NCBI GenBank assembly: GCA_031254315.1
Contig: JAIRUQ010000004.1
Location: forward strand, 1 to 35,242
Reading direction: 5' to 3'
From: Treponema sp.
GTDB taxonomy: Bacteria; Spirochaetota; Spirochaetia; Treponematales; Breznakiellaceae
Length of the DNA: 35,242 nt
Positions within the stretch are counted from its first letter, which is position 1. Each line of letters starts with the position of its first letter. Of this stretch, positions 24,335-32,375 are shown one piece after another. Under the pieces are notes generated by a model. It searched no databases. It had not been told where the DNA came from and saw only the letters and a list, made by a program, of their open reading frames with translations. The position numbers and the translations under genes are program-made.

Positions 24335-24745
24335 TCATTTTCGTAATTCATGCAGAGAATCGAAGGGTAAAACCTCTCCTGCGGTGGTGTTTACCTGACT
24401 TTCTCCGCTTCCGGCGAAACGAATTGGAGTGTCCGGCGGCATAAATTCGCTTATTACCTGCCGGCAAGCCCCGCAAGGACCCACCGGCTCAACAGAGTCC
24501 GGCGTAGAAATCGCCAGTGCCTTAAAACGAAGATACCCTTTTCCGACTGCGGTAAAAATCGCGTTCCTTTCGGCGCAGACGGTCAGCCCAAAGGAGCGAT
24601 TTTCCACATTTACGCCTGTAACAACGGAACCGTCTTCGCAAAGCAAAGCCGCGCCGACCCGAAACTTTGAATACGGAGCGTACGCCATTTCCGCTATTTT
24701 TCGCGCTGAAGAAAATAGCGCGTCCATTTGTCCTTTATCAATCAT
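24335..24745 (-). CDS. cdd: Cytidine deaminase
   Basis: Zinc enzyme that deaminates cytidine and deoxycytidine to uridine forms in pyrimidine salvage; cytosolic. The zinc and catalytic residues are Cys57-Ala-Glu59 (VCAERNA) and Cys91, Cys94 (GPCGACRQV). AYAPYSKFRVGAAL and NRSFGLT are the usual substrate motifs. 136 aa matches the small tetrameric type. The ATG has AGGAGG 5 nt upstream. TTAACA (24783-24788), 17 nt, TATAAC (24760-24765) is a likely promoter, overlapping the divergent one of the next gene. Confidence 0.96.
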   Translation of the reverse strand: MIDKGQMDALFSSARKIAEMAYAPYSKFRVGAALLCEDGSVVTGVNVENRSFGLTVCAERNAIFTAVGKGYLRFKALAISTPDSVEPVGPCGACRQVISEFMPPDTPIRFAGSGESQVNTTAGEVLPFDSLHELRK

Positions 24746-24747
24746 GC

Positions 24748-24776
24748 TTGCCTCCTGTAGTTATATATTATATAAT
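24748..24776 (+). promoter_or_regulatory. Promoter of the propeller-M23-methyltransferase genes
   Basis: TTGCCT (24748-24753), a 17-nt spacer and a perfect TATAAT (24771-24776) predict a start near 24783 and a leader of about 19 nt containing the AGGAG site at 24792-24796. Confidence 0.55.
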
Positions 24777-24801
24777 AATTACTGTTAAAATAGGAGTCGT
24801 T

Positions 24802-25944
24802 GTGGCACAAAAAAAGAAAAGAAGCCAGATAGTTATTGTTTTTATAATTTTTGTTATATATTTTCTCGTGGCGGCAAAGCCCATCCCACTTGAGACAATA
24901 CTCGCCCAAAAATGGATAAGTTCGCTGACGAACAGTGATGTCTACGATAATGACCCTGAAAACCCTTCATCCGTCAATATATCGGGGCAGTTGCTTCCAT
25001 TTACCCTTGGCAGTCATTTTGGTTATGTCGATACGTTGGGGCAGTTTGCGATTAACAGAATCAAGACAAATGACATTTACCTAAGCCGGAATATGTGGAC
25101 GGAATATTCCATTAACCCTGCCAACATTGTTATTAACAATATTTTGGATGATACCGAGATAGTTGTTGCTAATACAAGAGGTTATCCTATTTTGCTAAAC
25201 AACCGGATTTTTATTCTTGGCAGTGATCAAAATTCATTATCGGAAGTTGACAATAGAGGGAATGTCATGTGGACGTATGAATTTGGCGCTCCGATTACCT
25301 GTATAGATGCCGCCGCTGACCTTGTATTAACAGGTTCGATTGACGGAGTAATCGAAGTTTTTAATTATTACGGGGAGCGTATTTTTTATTTTGAGCCGGG
25401 CGGTTCACGTTATTCTGTAATTCTTGGCTGTACTATTTCCAGCGATGGTTCGTATATCGGGATTATATGCGGTGTTGATACTCAGCGTTTTTTGTTGTTT
25501 GAGCGTTTTGGTAGTGCGGGAGGTGAGTATAAAGTTGTCTACCATGAATTTTTAGAAACCGGTTTTAGGAGACCTGTGTACATTTCTTTTATTGATGATG
25601 ACAGTCGCATTGTTTTTGAACGCGCCGGAGGAATCGGCTGTTACAGTATAAAATCCCGGCGCGGAATAAATATTCCGCTGGACGGAAATATAACCGCCAT
25701 TGACGATTCAGGCGGGCAGGGTTTTTTCTTTGTTATTACTTCCCACCCGGAGCAGGAAAAAAGACTTATAGGAATAAGGTTCCCGCATGACAGGTTGTTT
25801 GGGCTTTCAAGAACTAATGCGCGGGATTCAATTTTTATAAGAGCTTCGTTTAAAAGTGACGATGTTTTTTTTGGCAGGACAGGCTCAATGCTTGTAGCGG
25901 GCGGCGGTTCTACATTGATTTCCTTTGATTTGGAGGAAAACTAA
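24802..25944 (+). CDS. Membrane-anchored beta-propeller-like protein, hypothetical
   Basis: About 380 aa of unknown function. The start chosen is GTG at 24802 (AQKKKRSQ), because AGGAG lies 5 nt upstream; earlier in-frame codons would run into the divergent deaminase gene. A basic patch and a single membrane segment (about 9-26) leave the rest outside the cytoplasm. That part has recurring blade-like strands (NRGNVMWTYEFGAPITCIDA, DLVLTGSIDGVIEVFNYYGER, ISSDGSYIGIICG), typical of PQQ/WD-type propellers. The next gene's ribosome site is inside its end and the start codons are one base beyond the stop, so they are cotranscribed. Confidence 0.7.
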   Translation: MAQKKKRSQIVIVFIIFVIYFLVAAKPIPLETILAQKWISSLTNSDVYDNDPENPSSVNISGQLLPFTLGSHFGYVDTLGQFAINRIKTNDIYLSRNMWTEYSINPANIVINNILDDTEIVVANTRGYPILLNNRIFILGSDQNSLSEVDNRGNVMWTYEFGAPITCIDAAADLVLTGSIDGVIEVFNYYGERIFYFEPGGSRYSVILGCTISSDGSYIGIICGVDTQRFLLFERFGSAGGEYKVVYHEFLETGFRRPVYISFIDDDSRIVFERAGGIGCYSIKSRRGINIPLDGNITAIDDSGGQGFFFVITSHPEQEKRLIGIRFPHDRLFGLSRTNARDSIFIRASFKSDDVFFGRTGSMLVAGGGSTLISFDLEEN

Positions 25945-25945
25945 A

Positions 25946-26842
25946 ATGAGAGTGAATTTTTTGCGTTTAACAACCGTTTTAATTATTTTTTTAATTATTG
26001 CAGGCTCTGTTTCGGACTCTATGGACGCTATGAGTTTGCCCTGTGAGGGAGCCAACCTTGTCCGCAATTTTGGCTCAAATGACAACGGCAGACCTGTTCT
26101 TGGAATGATCTTTAGCGGTACGGTAAACGTGCTTGCCGCCGAGAGCGGAGAAGTGATTTTTTCGCGCGGCAAAAACGATTTTGCTTCCCGCCTTCCGTCT
26201 CCGCTTGGCGCATGGACGGCTATCGATCACGGAGACGGACTTATAAGCATTTACAGCCGTTACGCCGAACATAACACTCCCTTTACAGAGACTTATGTCG
26301 AAAAACAACAGCCAATCGCTGTATCTGGGACTTCAGGCTGGTCGGCGCAGGAAGGGTTTTATTTCATCGTTTTTGACAGGCATGAACGCCGCTGGATTAA
26401 TCCTGAAATGATTATCACTCCGGCGCAGGAAACCCGTCCTCCGCAAATTCTTTCGGTTAATTTGCGAAACGCGCAGGGAGCTATGATGCAATCAAATAAT
26501 TTAAGTCAGGGACGCTATACGGTGGTTGTCGGCGTTGCCGGAGGAACTCCCAGAAACATACAGACATCGGCGTATTCCCAGCAATACGCTCCGCAGAGAA
26601 TTGTCTGCTCTGTAAACGGCGCGGAAGTTGGTTCGCTGAACTTTGAAGCTGTTTCCGCAAGAGACGGCGTTCTTATGCTTTATCGTAATGGTCTTGTTCC
26701 GGCAAAGCAGATATACAGCAATGTTTCTTCTTATGAAGCCGCCGAAGTTTTTCTGACACGGGGACAGGTTACCCTTGAAGTTATTGTGCAGGATATAACC
26801 GGTAATTCACGAAGTGTAATAAACCGTTTATATGTAAATTAG
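25946..26842 (+). CDS. Exported degenerate M23/LytM-domain protein
   Basis: 298-aa protein with a signal peptide (about 1-28). Residues about 50-150 follow the M23 peptidase fold: GTVNVLAAESGEVIFSRG, WTAIDHGDGLISIYSRY, KQQPIAVSGTSG, GFYFIVFD. The zinc ligands are missing: no H-x3-D motif early on, YSRY in place of the usual YAHL, and GFYFIVFD in place of the HLHF segment. It should therefore be catalytically dead, like LytM-domain proteins that activate amidases or bind wall. The C-terminal half resembles an Ig-like sandwich. The ATG is set by GGAGG (25932-25936); an upstream in-frame TTG lacks a site. Confidence 0.7.
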   Translation: MRVNFLRLTTVLIIFLIIAGSVSDSMDAMSLPCEGANLVRNFGSNDNGRPVLGMIFSGTVNVLAAESGEVIFSRGKNDFASRLPSPLGAWTAIDHGDGLISIYSRYAEHNTPFTETYVEKQQPIAVSGTSGWSAQEGFYFIVFDRHERRWINPEMIITPAQETRPPQILSVNLRNAQGAMMQSNNLSQGRYTVVVGVAGGTPRNIQTSAYSQQYAPQRIVCSVNGAEVGSLNFEAVSARDGVLMLYRNGLVPAKQIYSNVSSYEAAEVFLTRGQVTLEVIVQDITGNSRSVINRLYVN

Positions 26843-27723
26843 TGAAAACATGGTCAATGCCGGTATCAGCCGGAAAGAGCGTAACAGTACCCTGCGCCTG
26901 CTGTGGCGGTCTTGTTTTTAAGCCCGCTCTTGAGTGCGAAGGTTTTTCTTTTGTTCGCTGTGTATCATGTAATCTTGTGCAGAGAAATCCCCAGCCCGAT
27001 AAAGATGAAATATTAGCGCGTTACAAAAATATATTCGGCAAAGATTATCTTTCTTATGAACTTGAAAATGAAGAGGCTTTCCTAAAACTCCAGCAGTTAG
27101 CGCTAAAAGACGCGAAATTTTCCCGCCTAGAGAAAGAACTCTTTTCGCGCACTGTGCAACAAAACGCCCAAGACGCGCCTTCCATTCTGGACATAGGATG
27201 CGCTACAGGTTCTCTTCTTGCCTCCCTGCGCACAAACGGATGGCGCGTAACAGGAGTAGAAATTTCCCCTTGCGCTGAATACGCAAGAAATGAACGTAAC
27301 CTCGATGTGAGAGACAAGCCGCTGGAAGAAAATAACTTTCCCAGCGCCAGTTTTGACGTAATCCTTGCGTCCCACTTAATCGAACATTTAAACGATCCGT
27401 CGGTGTTTTTAAAAGAAACCTATCGCATTTTAAAAGATGACGGCTATCTTTTTATTACCACCCCGAACATCGACGGTTTTCAGTCGCGTCTTTTTGGCTC
27501 TCGCTGGCGTTCCGCGATATTCGATCATCTTTTTTTGTTTTCCGTACGAACTTTATCAAAGCTGTTAAAAAACACAGGTTTTAAAGTCAAAAATTGTTAC
27601 ACATGGGGCGGACTTGCAAAAGGAATGGCTCCCCCATTTATAAAAAAAATTGCCGACCCCCTAGTAAAAATCCTCGGCTCCGGCGACGTAATGATCATGA
27701 AAGCCGTCCGCGAATTACGCTAA
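26842..27723 (+). CDS. SAM-dependent methyltransferase with zinc ribbon
   Basis: Class I methyltransferase with an N-terminal zinc-ribbon-like part (CACC at 18-21 and CVSC at 40-43). SAM-binding motif I is ILDIGCATGSLL (115-126), followed by the acidic Glu140 (VTGVEIS) and the ASHLIEHLNDP loop. This build is common in enzymes of surface-glycan and lipid modification, but the acceptor is unknown. The GTG start overlaps the previous stop by one base; an ATG at 26857 is an alternative. No strong ribosome site is present. It ends just before a giant inverted repeat and converges with the Bat operon. Confidence 0.85.
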   Translation: MKTWSMPVSAGKSVTVPCACCGGLVFKPALECEGFSFVRCVSCNLVQRNPQPDKDEILARYKNIFGKDYLSYELENEEAFLKLQQLALKDAKFSRLEKELFSRTVQQNAQDAPSILDIGCATGSLLASLRTNGWRVTGVEISPCAEYARNERNLDVRDKPLEENNFPSASFDVILASHLIEHLNDPSVFLKETYRILKDDGYLFITTPNIDGFQSRLFGSRWRSAIFDHLFLFSVRTLSKLLKNTGFKVKNCYTWGGLAKGMAPPFIKKIADPLVKILGSGDVMIMKAVRELR

Positions 27724-27730
27724 AATAATT

Positions 27731-28208
27731 AAGAGATCAACGAATTACGCGAATTAAACACGCCAAATAAGGCATAGCGTAGCTATGTGGATGAATAATT
27801 TAGCACGGCGTGGCGCACAAAAAACGTAACAAAGATGAACAAGGCGCGAAGGCTTTAGCCTGAGTAGCGCGCCTGAAACAAATATAATTCCTCAGCTTAT
27901 TCGTGTAATTCGCTCTATTTGCGCAATTCGTTGCTCCTTTTCTCCTTCTTTCGTTTTAATTCGCTCTTATCCTTTCCTCCGTGTTCTCCGTGTCCGGCGC
28001 ACTACTCGGACTAAAGTCCTCGTGCCTTTTTTATCTGGGTTACGTTTATTTAGCGCCACGCCGTGTGGACATATTCATCTACACAGCTTAACGCTGTGCA
28101 TAATTGGGCGTGTGGTTATCTTTTCTTTCTCTTATTCGTGTTCATTCGCTCTATTCGTGCAATTCGTTGATCCTCTTTTTCTTCTTCACGTTCAATTCGC
28201 TGATCTCC
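27731..28208. repeat. About 480-bp imperfect giant inverted repeat
   Basis: Fills the gap between the methyltransferase and BatD-like stops, with no credible gene inside. GATCAACGAATT (27735) mirrors AATTCGTTGATC (28161-28172); CACGGCGTGGCGC (27804-27816) mirrors GCGCCACGCCGTG (28053-28065); ATGAATAATT/GTTACG arms also pair. Inner segment 27841-27879 mirrors 27991-28027. Hairpin CATAGC-GTA-GCTATG (27773-27787) corresponds to CACAGC-TTAAC-GCTGTG (28082-28098), and AGGCTTTAGCCT (27850-27861) to GGACTAAAGTCC (28008-28019); changes preserve pairing. The centre (27896-27970) holds another CGAATT unit. Confidence 0.85.
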
Positions 28209-28965
28209 CCACAACTCTAACATTCAAAGCCGGTATCTGAAACCGTATATTCTCATATTGAAGAACCCTCTCCGGTAAAGTAAACTCTCCCGGAGCAAGC
28301 GGAATAACCGTCATCTTTATTAAAACGCCGTCTGTCCGCTCTTGCGCTGTCTGCCGTGACAGCGTAAGTATTACCCCCTGCGGCACTTCAGGCATAAAAA
28401 ACTCAGGCGGCGGCAATTGTGAATCAAAGTCAGTTGCGCGTAACAAAAAGGTTAAACGTTCTCCGGCTGTTATTTGTCTTGGGACAGCGGACAATGAGCC
28501 ATCACTTTCCCACGCAAGAGACGGCGTGATAATCATCCGTTCTTCACCTTCCCTGCGTATGTTCAAAACAAATTGACCTGTTGCTGTACGACCCAATGGA
28601 GTAACAATCGTAAACGATTCAAGAACAAAATGTCTGCTTACAATAGGGGTAAACGTGTATTCAACGACCGTCTGCGTTCGGGTTTCCCGTCCTCTTGCAT
28701 ATTTAATAACACGGTCAAGTTTGAGAACTCCTTCATAAGACGGCGGAATAACGCTAACTTCATTCGCAAAAGGGTAGTCAAGAAGAATTGTAAGAGTAAA
28801 CGGACTTCCGACTATCAGTACTTCAGGGCTTATTCTCGCATAAAACTGCATAGTTTCCTGAGCGTTTACATTCGTAAATGTTAAAAGAAAAAATGTTAAT
28901 GTAACAAAAAATGTTTTAATTTTAATAATCCGCTCCTGTATTATTTTCTTCGGGAGCCCATTCAC
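28192..28965 (-). CDS. batD: BatD-like exported protein
   Basis: 257-aa last gene of the Bat operon, resembling the N-terminal part of BatD (oxygen-tolerance family). The hydrophobic signal (about 17-34) ends near VNAQ. A beta-rich pair of domains follows (ISPEVLIVGSPFTLTILLDY; TAGERLTFLLRATDF). It lacks the C-terminal membrane helix usual in full-length BatD. The ATG at 28965 overlaps the BatB-BatC gene by 44 nt and has no clear site. An AGGAG at 28933-28937 instead points to ATT codons at 28929 or 28926, right before the signal sequence. Its stop lies in the giant repeat's outer arm. Confidence 0.7.
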   Translation of the reverse strand: MNGLPKKIIQERIIKIKTFFVTLTFFLLTFTNVNAQETMQFYARISPEVLIVGSPFTLTILLDYPFANEVSVIPPSYEGVLKLDRVIKYARGRETRTQTVVEYTFTPIVSRHFVLESFTIVTPLGRTATGQFVLNIRREGEERMIITPSLAWESDGSLSAVPRQITAGERLTFLLRATDFDSQLPPPEFFMPEVPQGVILTLSRQTAQERTDGVLIKMTVIPLAPGEFTLPERVLQYENIRFQIPALNVRVVGRSAN

Positions 28966-30454
28966 GGCTTTTCCAGCGTTGTTCTTCTTCCTGCCTTAAA
29001 TACTCAAAAAGAATCTCCCTTTGTTCTTCCTGCGCTTCCGTGCGTTTTTCTGTATCTGATTCCATAGAAATAGACATAAGGCTCAATTCAAGATTTCGCT
29101 TTGCGTCGATTTTTCTGGGATCAGCCCTCAACGCCTCTCTGAATTCATAAGCCGCGGCGCGGAAATCCCTATTTTCAAAATGTATAATCCCGGAGTTATA
29201 ATGATTTCTGTAATGAAGCTCACGGTGTTCATTTTCAGAAAACGCTCCCAACATTCTTTGTGAATTTTGATAGCGTTTTAATCCCGCCTCTCCTTCATCA
29301 AGCGAATAAAATGTCAAACCAAGCCCGTATTCAGCATAAGGAGCCGCTTCTTTATGGTTGAGCGCTTTTAGATAGGGAATAAGAGCCTCATCGTATCTGC
29401 CGCGTGAAAACAAATAATTCGCTTCTATAAGAAGCAGTTTGCCCTCGGAACATGAGGTAAAAATCAGCGTAACGGTGATTATACCGGCGGTGAACAGGCG
29501 GCTTAATGGCAGTTTTTGCGATTGACGTGTAATAAACTTTGACGCGCTGTACGCGACAATCGCCAGTATTACAAACAAAGAACGGCGTTGTTTCGGCGTT
29601 TTTTTGCCGTTAGCTGATTCTATGTCCGTGGCGACTGATAAAAGGTGAGATGAAAGTACGGAATGTGCATCTTCCCGTCCGCCGTCAATGTAAATGCCAC
29701 CAGTTCTTTCGGCAACTGTTCGCATAACAAGTACTTCTCTTCTGCTGGTAACAGACGGGGATTGCGGGTCTTCTGACTGAGACAGTATTTGCCGCCCTTC
29801 ATCGCTTCCAACCGCGACAGTATTTACAATAATACCTTCTTTTACACAGCGGTTAATCGCGTTTCGTAGAACGCCTGAAAGCGCTTCCCCATCCGAGATA
29901 AGGACAATTACTTTTCGTGCAACAGACGTACTTTGAAACGCACCTACAGCCGCGTCAACCAAAGACTCAAGGTTTGTGCTTCTTCCTGTCATTGATGAGA
30001 CATCAATTGACTCAAGGAAAACAAGCGCGGCTTCATTGTCATAAGTTAAGGGGACAGCCAAATAACCGCTTCCCCTGCCAATGGCGGCGGCAAAACGCGC
30101 ACCTGAAACAGATGCAATGCTTTCCTTTGCGATAAAAAGTCCGCGCTCAAGACGGGACTGTGTTACACGTGTCCCTATTTGCGCATCACGGATGTCCATG
30201 CTCCGCGAAATGTCAATCGCAAAGACCGTATCAACTCCCCGGCGGTATTCGGACGGCGCGAAGCCCATCCCCCAGCGAGGACCAGCGAGCGCGATAATGG
30301 CAAAGAACACAAACAGGCGGAAAAGATAAACATTAGCGCGGAATTTTTTTTGCAATTCCTGCGATAGTTTGTTTTTATTTCCAAGAAGATCAAGAATGAC
30401 CATTGGTATAAATACAGCGAAACCAAATAATAAAAAAGGATGATCAAATGTCAT
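28922..30454 (-). CDS. batB: BatB-BatC fusion: vWA membrane protein with TPR tail
   Basis: 510-aa aerotolerance-type protein. Two N-terminal membrane segments (about 6-24 and 43-58) precede a von Willebrand A domain with a complete MIDAS: Asp81-x-Ser83-x-Ser85 (AIDISRSMD), Thr156 (MTGRST) and Asp188 (LISDGE). A third membrane segment lies at about 292-308. Then comes a second hydrophobic stretch ending in LIFTSC (Cys335), and a TPR region (about 340-455: YLFSRGRYDEALIPYLKAL; FENRDFRAAAYEFREAL) with an acidic coiled tail, which is BatC-like. The MIDAS should bind a metal and a protein partner. GGAG lies 7 nt before the ATG, which overlaps batA's stop (ATGA). Confidence 0.88.
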   Translation of the reverse strand: MTFDHPFLLFGFAVFIPMVILDLLGNKNKLSQELQKKFRANVYLFRLFVFFAIIALAGPRWGMGFAPSEYRRGVDTVFAIDISRSMDIRDAQIGTRVTQSRLERGLFIAKESIASVSGARFAAAIGRGSGYLAVPLTYDNEAALVFLESIDVSSMTGRSTNLESLVDAAVGAFQSTSVARKVIVLISDGEALSGVLRNAINRCVKEGIIVNTVAVGSDEGRQILSQSEDPQSPSVTSRREVLVMRTVAERTGGIYIDGGREDAHSVLSSHLLSVATDIESANGKKTPKQRRSLFVILAIVAYSASKFITRQSQKLPLSRLFTAGIITVTLIFTSCSEGKLLLIEANYLFSRGRYDEALIPYLKALNHKEAAPYAEYGLGLTFYSLDEGEAGLKRYQNSQRMLGAFSENEHRELHYRNHYNSGIIHFENRDFRAAAYEFREALRADPRKIDAKRNLELSLMSISMESDTEKRTEAQEEQREILFEYLRQEEEQRWKSREWAPEENNTGADY

Positions 30455-31449
30455 ATTAAAGCTCCAAGTAAATTGCGCTTTACAAATCTTACAATAGCAA
30501 GCAATAAAACAGCGGCAATCAAAAATTGAAATGAAATCGAAGCCATGCGGTTTATAACGCGCGATCTCAGCACTGTAATTTCAGATTCGTCCAGATGTGA
30601 AAAAGCCGAGGCAAAAGAGTCGGCGGAAGGAGCGATAATAAACGTGCCTCCCCCTGCTGTACTTAAGCGGCGAATACTATCAAGATCATAACGGGAATCA
30701 AATGTTCCCGTTCTGCGGATTTTTGTGTAAGGGTCTAAATAATCTATTGGCACTTCTCCCGCAGAGCCGACCGCTATAACCCAGAATGATACTCCTATTT
30801 CGCGTAACAACCCAGCGGCAGTTTCAGGATGTATAGCTCCCGCGTTGTTTTCGCCGTCTGTTATAAGAACCGCGACCTTGTGCTTTGCGTTTGATTTTTC
30901 AAGGTGATATGCGGCGACGGCAATCCCCATTCCAAGAGCGGTTCCGTCTCCCATCTCTCCTATACGAAGTTGCTCCAGCCTGAGTTCTAACGCTTCTCTG
31001 TCGGAAGTCGGCGGCAGAAGAAGAGCGGCGTCCTCTCCGACTGCCACAAGTCCTATACTGTCCGAATGACGTTTATGCGCAAATTCAGCAAGTAAGGTTC
31101 TTCCTGCGCTAAATCTGCTTCTGCCGTCCATGTCCAATGCCGCCATGCTTGGGCTTGTGTCCAAAATAAACATAATATCCGCGCCGCGGTTTAACCAAAC
31201 AGTTTCAGAAGTTTTTATTGAAGGACCAGCCGCGCTTAAAAAAAGTAAAAGAATTCCTGTTATTTCTAATAATCGAAGCAATCTGATTAAACCGCTGATC
31301 TGCGATGTCTTAAAAGGAACGCCGCCGGGAGCGCCAAGGGGAATAGCCGCGACAAAAGGGTTTTTTAACCGTGAATATATAAATATTCCGATAGGAATGA
31401 TAATAAGGGCGCAGACAGCTAAAAACGGATTATCAAAACTTAAACTCAT
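30451..31449 (-). CDS. batA: BatA-type vWA membrane protein
   Basis: 332-aa partner of BatB. Membrane segments at about 8-25 and 58-74, a vWA domain and a C-terminal membrane segment (about 306-325). The MIDAS is complete: Asp97-x-Ser99-x-Ser101 (ILDTSPSMA), Thr in GDGTALGMG, Asp in LITDGENN. The vWA domain faces the periplasm if the helices are read as usual for this family. Bat proteins are linked to aerotolerance and envelope stress in Bacteroides and occur in Borrelia and Leptospira; the mechanism is not settled. It overlaps its neighbours by 4 nt on both sides. Confidence 0.9.
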   Translation of the reverse strand: MSLSFDNPFLAVCALIIIPIGIFIYSRLKNPFVAAIPLGAPGGVPFKTSQISGLIRLLRLLEITGILLLFLSAAGPSIKTSETVWLNRGADIMFILDTSPSMAALDMDGRSRFSAGRTLLAEFAHKRHSDSIGLVAVGEDAALLLPPTSDREALELRLEQLRIGEMGDGTALGMGIAVAAYHLEKSNAKHKVAVLITDGENNAGAIHPETAAGLLREIGVSFWVIAVGSAGEVPIDYLDPYTKIRRTGTFDSRYDLDSIRRLSTAGGGTFIIAPSADSFASAFSHLDESEITVLRSRVINRMASISFQFLIAAVLLLAIVRFVKRNLLGALI

Positions 31450-32375
31450 TCTGCTTTTACTTCCTTTTCCTTGTCTTTTGTTTTATCATCTAACATATTG
31501 ACGAAAGTGCGAAGATCGTCTAACAGCTTTAATATATCATTAGATCTGATATTTAATCCCGAAAAACGCAGTTCATCGCAGTTTCGGAAAAAATTGCTTA
31601 AAAATAAACCGTTCTCCTGCTCTTCAAATTCGCGTGAAGTCATCGTTCTACAGTTGGTTTCTGTCAAAGCAGAGAGGAAATCCCTGAATTTATCCGAAAG
31701 GTTATCCAAAATGATCCGTTTATCTATTCCCTTTTGAATCGCCTTCTGAAGATTTTTTTCCGTCTTCCTAATCGAAGCCAAGAGTAGGCGGTATTTCCAT
31801 TTTTTTATCAAACCCTTTAAAAAAACACGCCCTTTAAGGAAGAACCAAATTGTTAGCATTATAAGGAAAAAAATTACAGCCATCGCGCTGTAAATTATTG
31901 CCGCAGTTCCAGGCATAGCGAGGGCGGAAGCAGGAGCAGAAAGCAGAGGCGTTGAGCTCTTGTCTATTATTGAATTTACCGTAACTTTCAAGCCGGAAAA
32001 ATATTCTCCTCCTATTTCTATTATGGGTAATTCAACAGTCCCTGAAACAAACGCTGTAAATTCAATCATCAGCCTACTGGCGCTGGTACGCCGTTCAAGA
32101 GTTATACGGTAAAAGTCAATGTTTGGGTCAGGTGGAAAAATGCTTTCTTTAATTGAAGATTTTTCAAGAATAGTATCCTCATTCACGGCGGCGGCAGGCA
32201 GGGGCACTACCAAAACAGCCGGGTCTCCCACAAAAATTTGCCGTGGTATTAAAAATGCGCCTGTTTGAGCGTGTAAAACCCCGGCGGAAAGATGTAACAT
32301 AAAAATGAATAAAATAACATAAAATGTTTTAATTGTTATATAAAAATCTTTTAATTGCGCAAAGTTTTTTTTCAT
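31446..32375 (-). CDS. Exported/membrane protein of Bat operon, BatD-like N-terminus
   Basis: 309 aa. A signal sequence (hydrophobic about 17-36, ending LHAQ) leads to a beta-rich domain (FLIPRQIFVGDPAVLVVPL; FVSGTVELPIIEIGGEYF), one membrane segment (about 162-184) and a basic helical cytosolic tail of about 120 residues. The outer part resembles a single BatD-type domain, so the operon seems to hold two BatD-like proteins, this one with a membrane helix. Its signal region shares IKTFYV/IKTFFV with the distal BatD-like gene at both protein and DNA level. AGGAAA lies 7 nt before the ATG; it overlaps DUF58 and batA by 4 nt each. Confidence 0.7.
   Translation of the reverse strand: MKKNFAQLKDFYITIKTFYVILFIFMLHLSAGVLHAQTGAFLIPRQIFVGDPAVLVVPLPAAAVNEDTILEKSSIKESIFPPDPNIDFYRITLERRTSASRLMIEFTAFVSGTVELPIIEIGGEYFSGLKVTVNSIIDKSSTPLLSAPASALAMPGTAAIIYSAMAVIFFLIMLTIWFFLKGRVFLKGLIKKWKYRLLLASIRKTEKNLQKAIQKGIDKRIILDNLSDKFRDFLSALTETNCRTMTSREFEEQENGLFLSNFFRNCDELRFSGLNIRSNDILKLLDDLRTFVNMLDDKTKDKEKEVKAE

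Noticed and set aside
24667..24801. Longer N-terminus for the propeller-like gene
   Set aside because: It would overlap the well-supported cytidine deaminase on the opposite strand; the GTG at 24802 has AGGAG 5 nt upstream.
25925..25945. TTG start for the M23-like gene
   Set aside because: The ATG at 25946 has GGAGG in place and begins a normal signal peptide.
28022..28240. Small ORF inside the giant repeat
   Set aside because: It is composed of repeat arms and overlaps the BatD-like gene's end on the other strand; no ribosome site.
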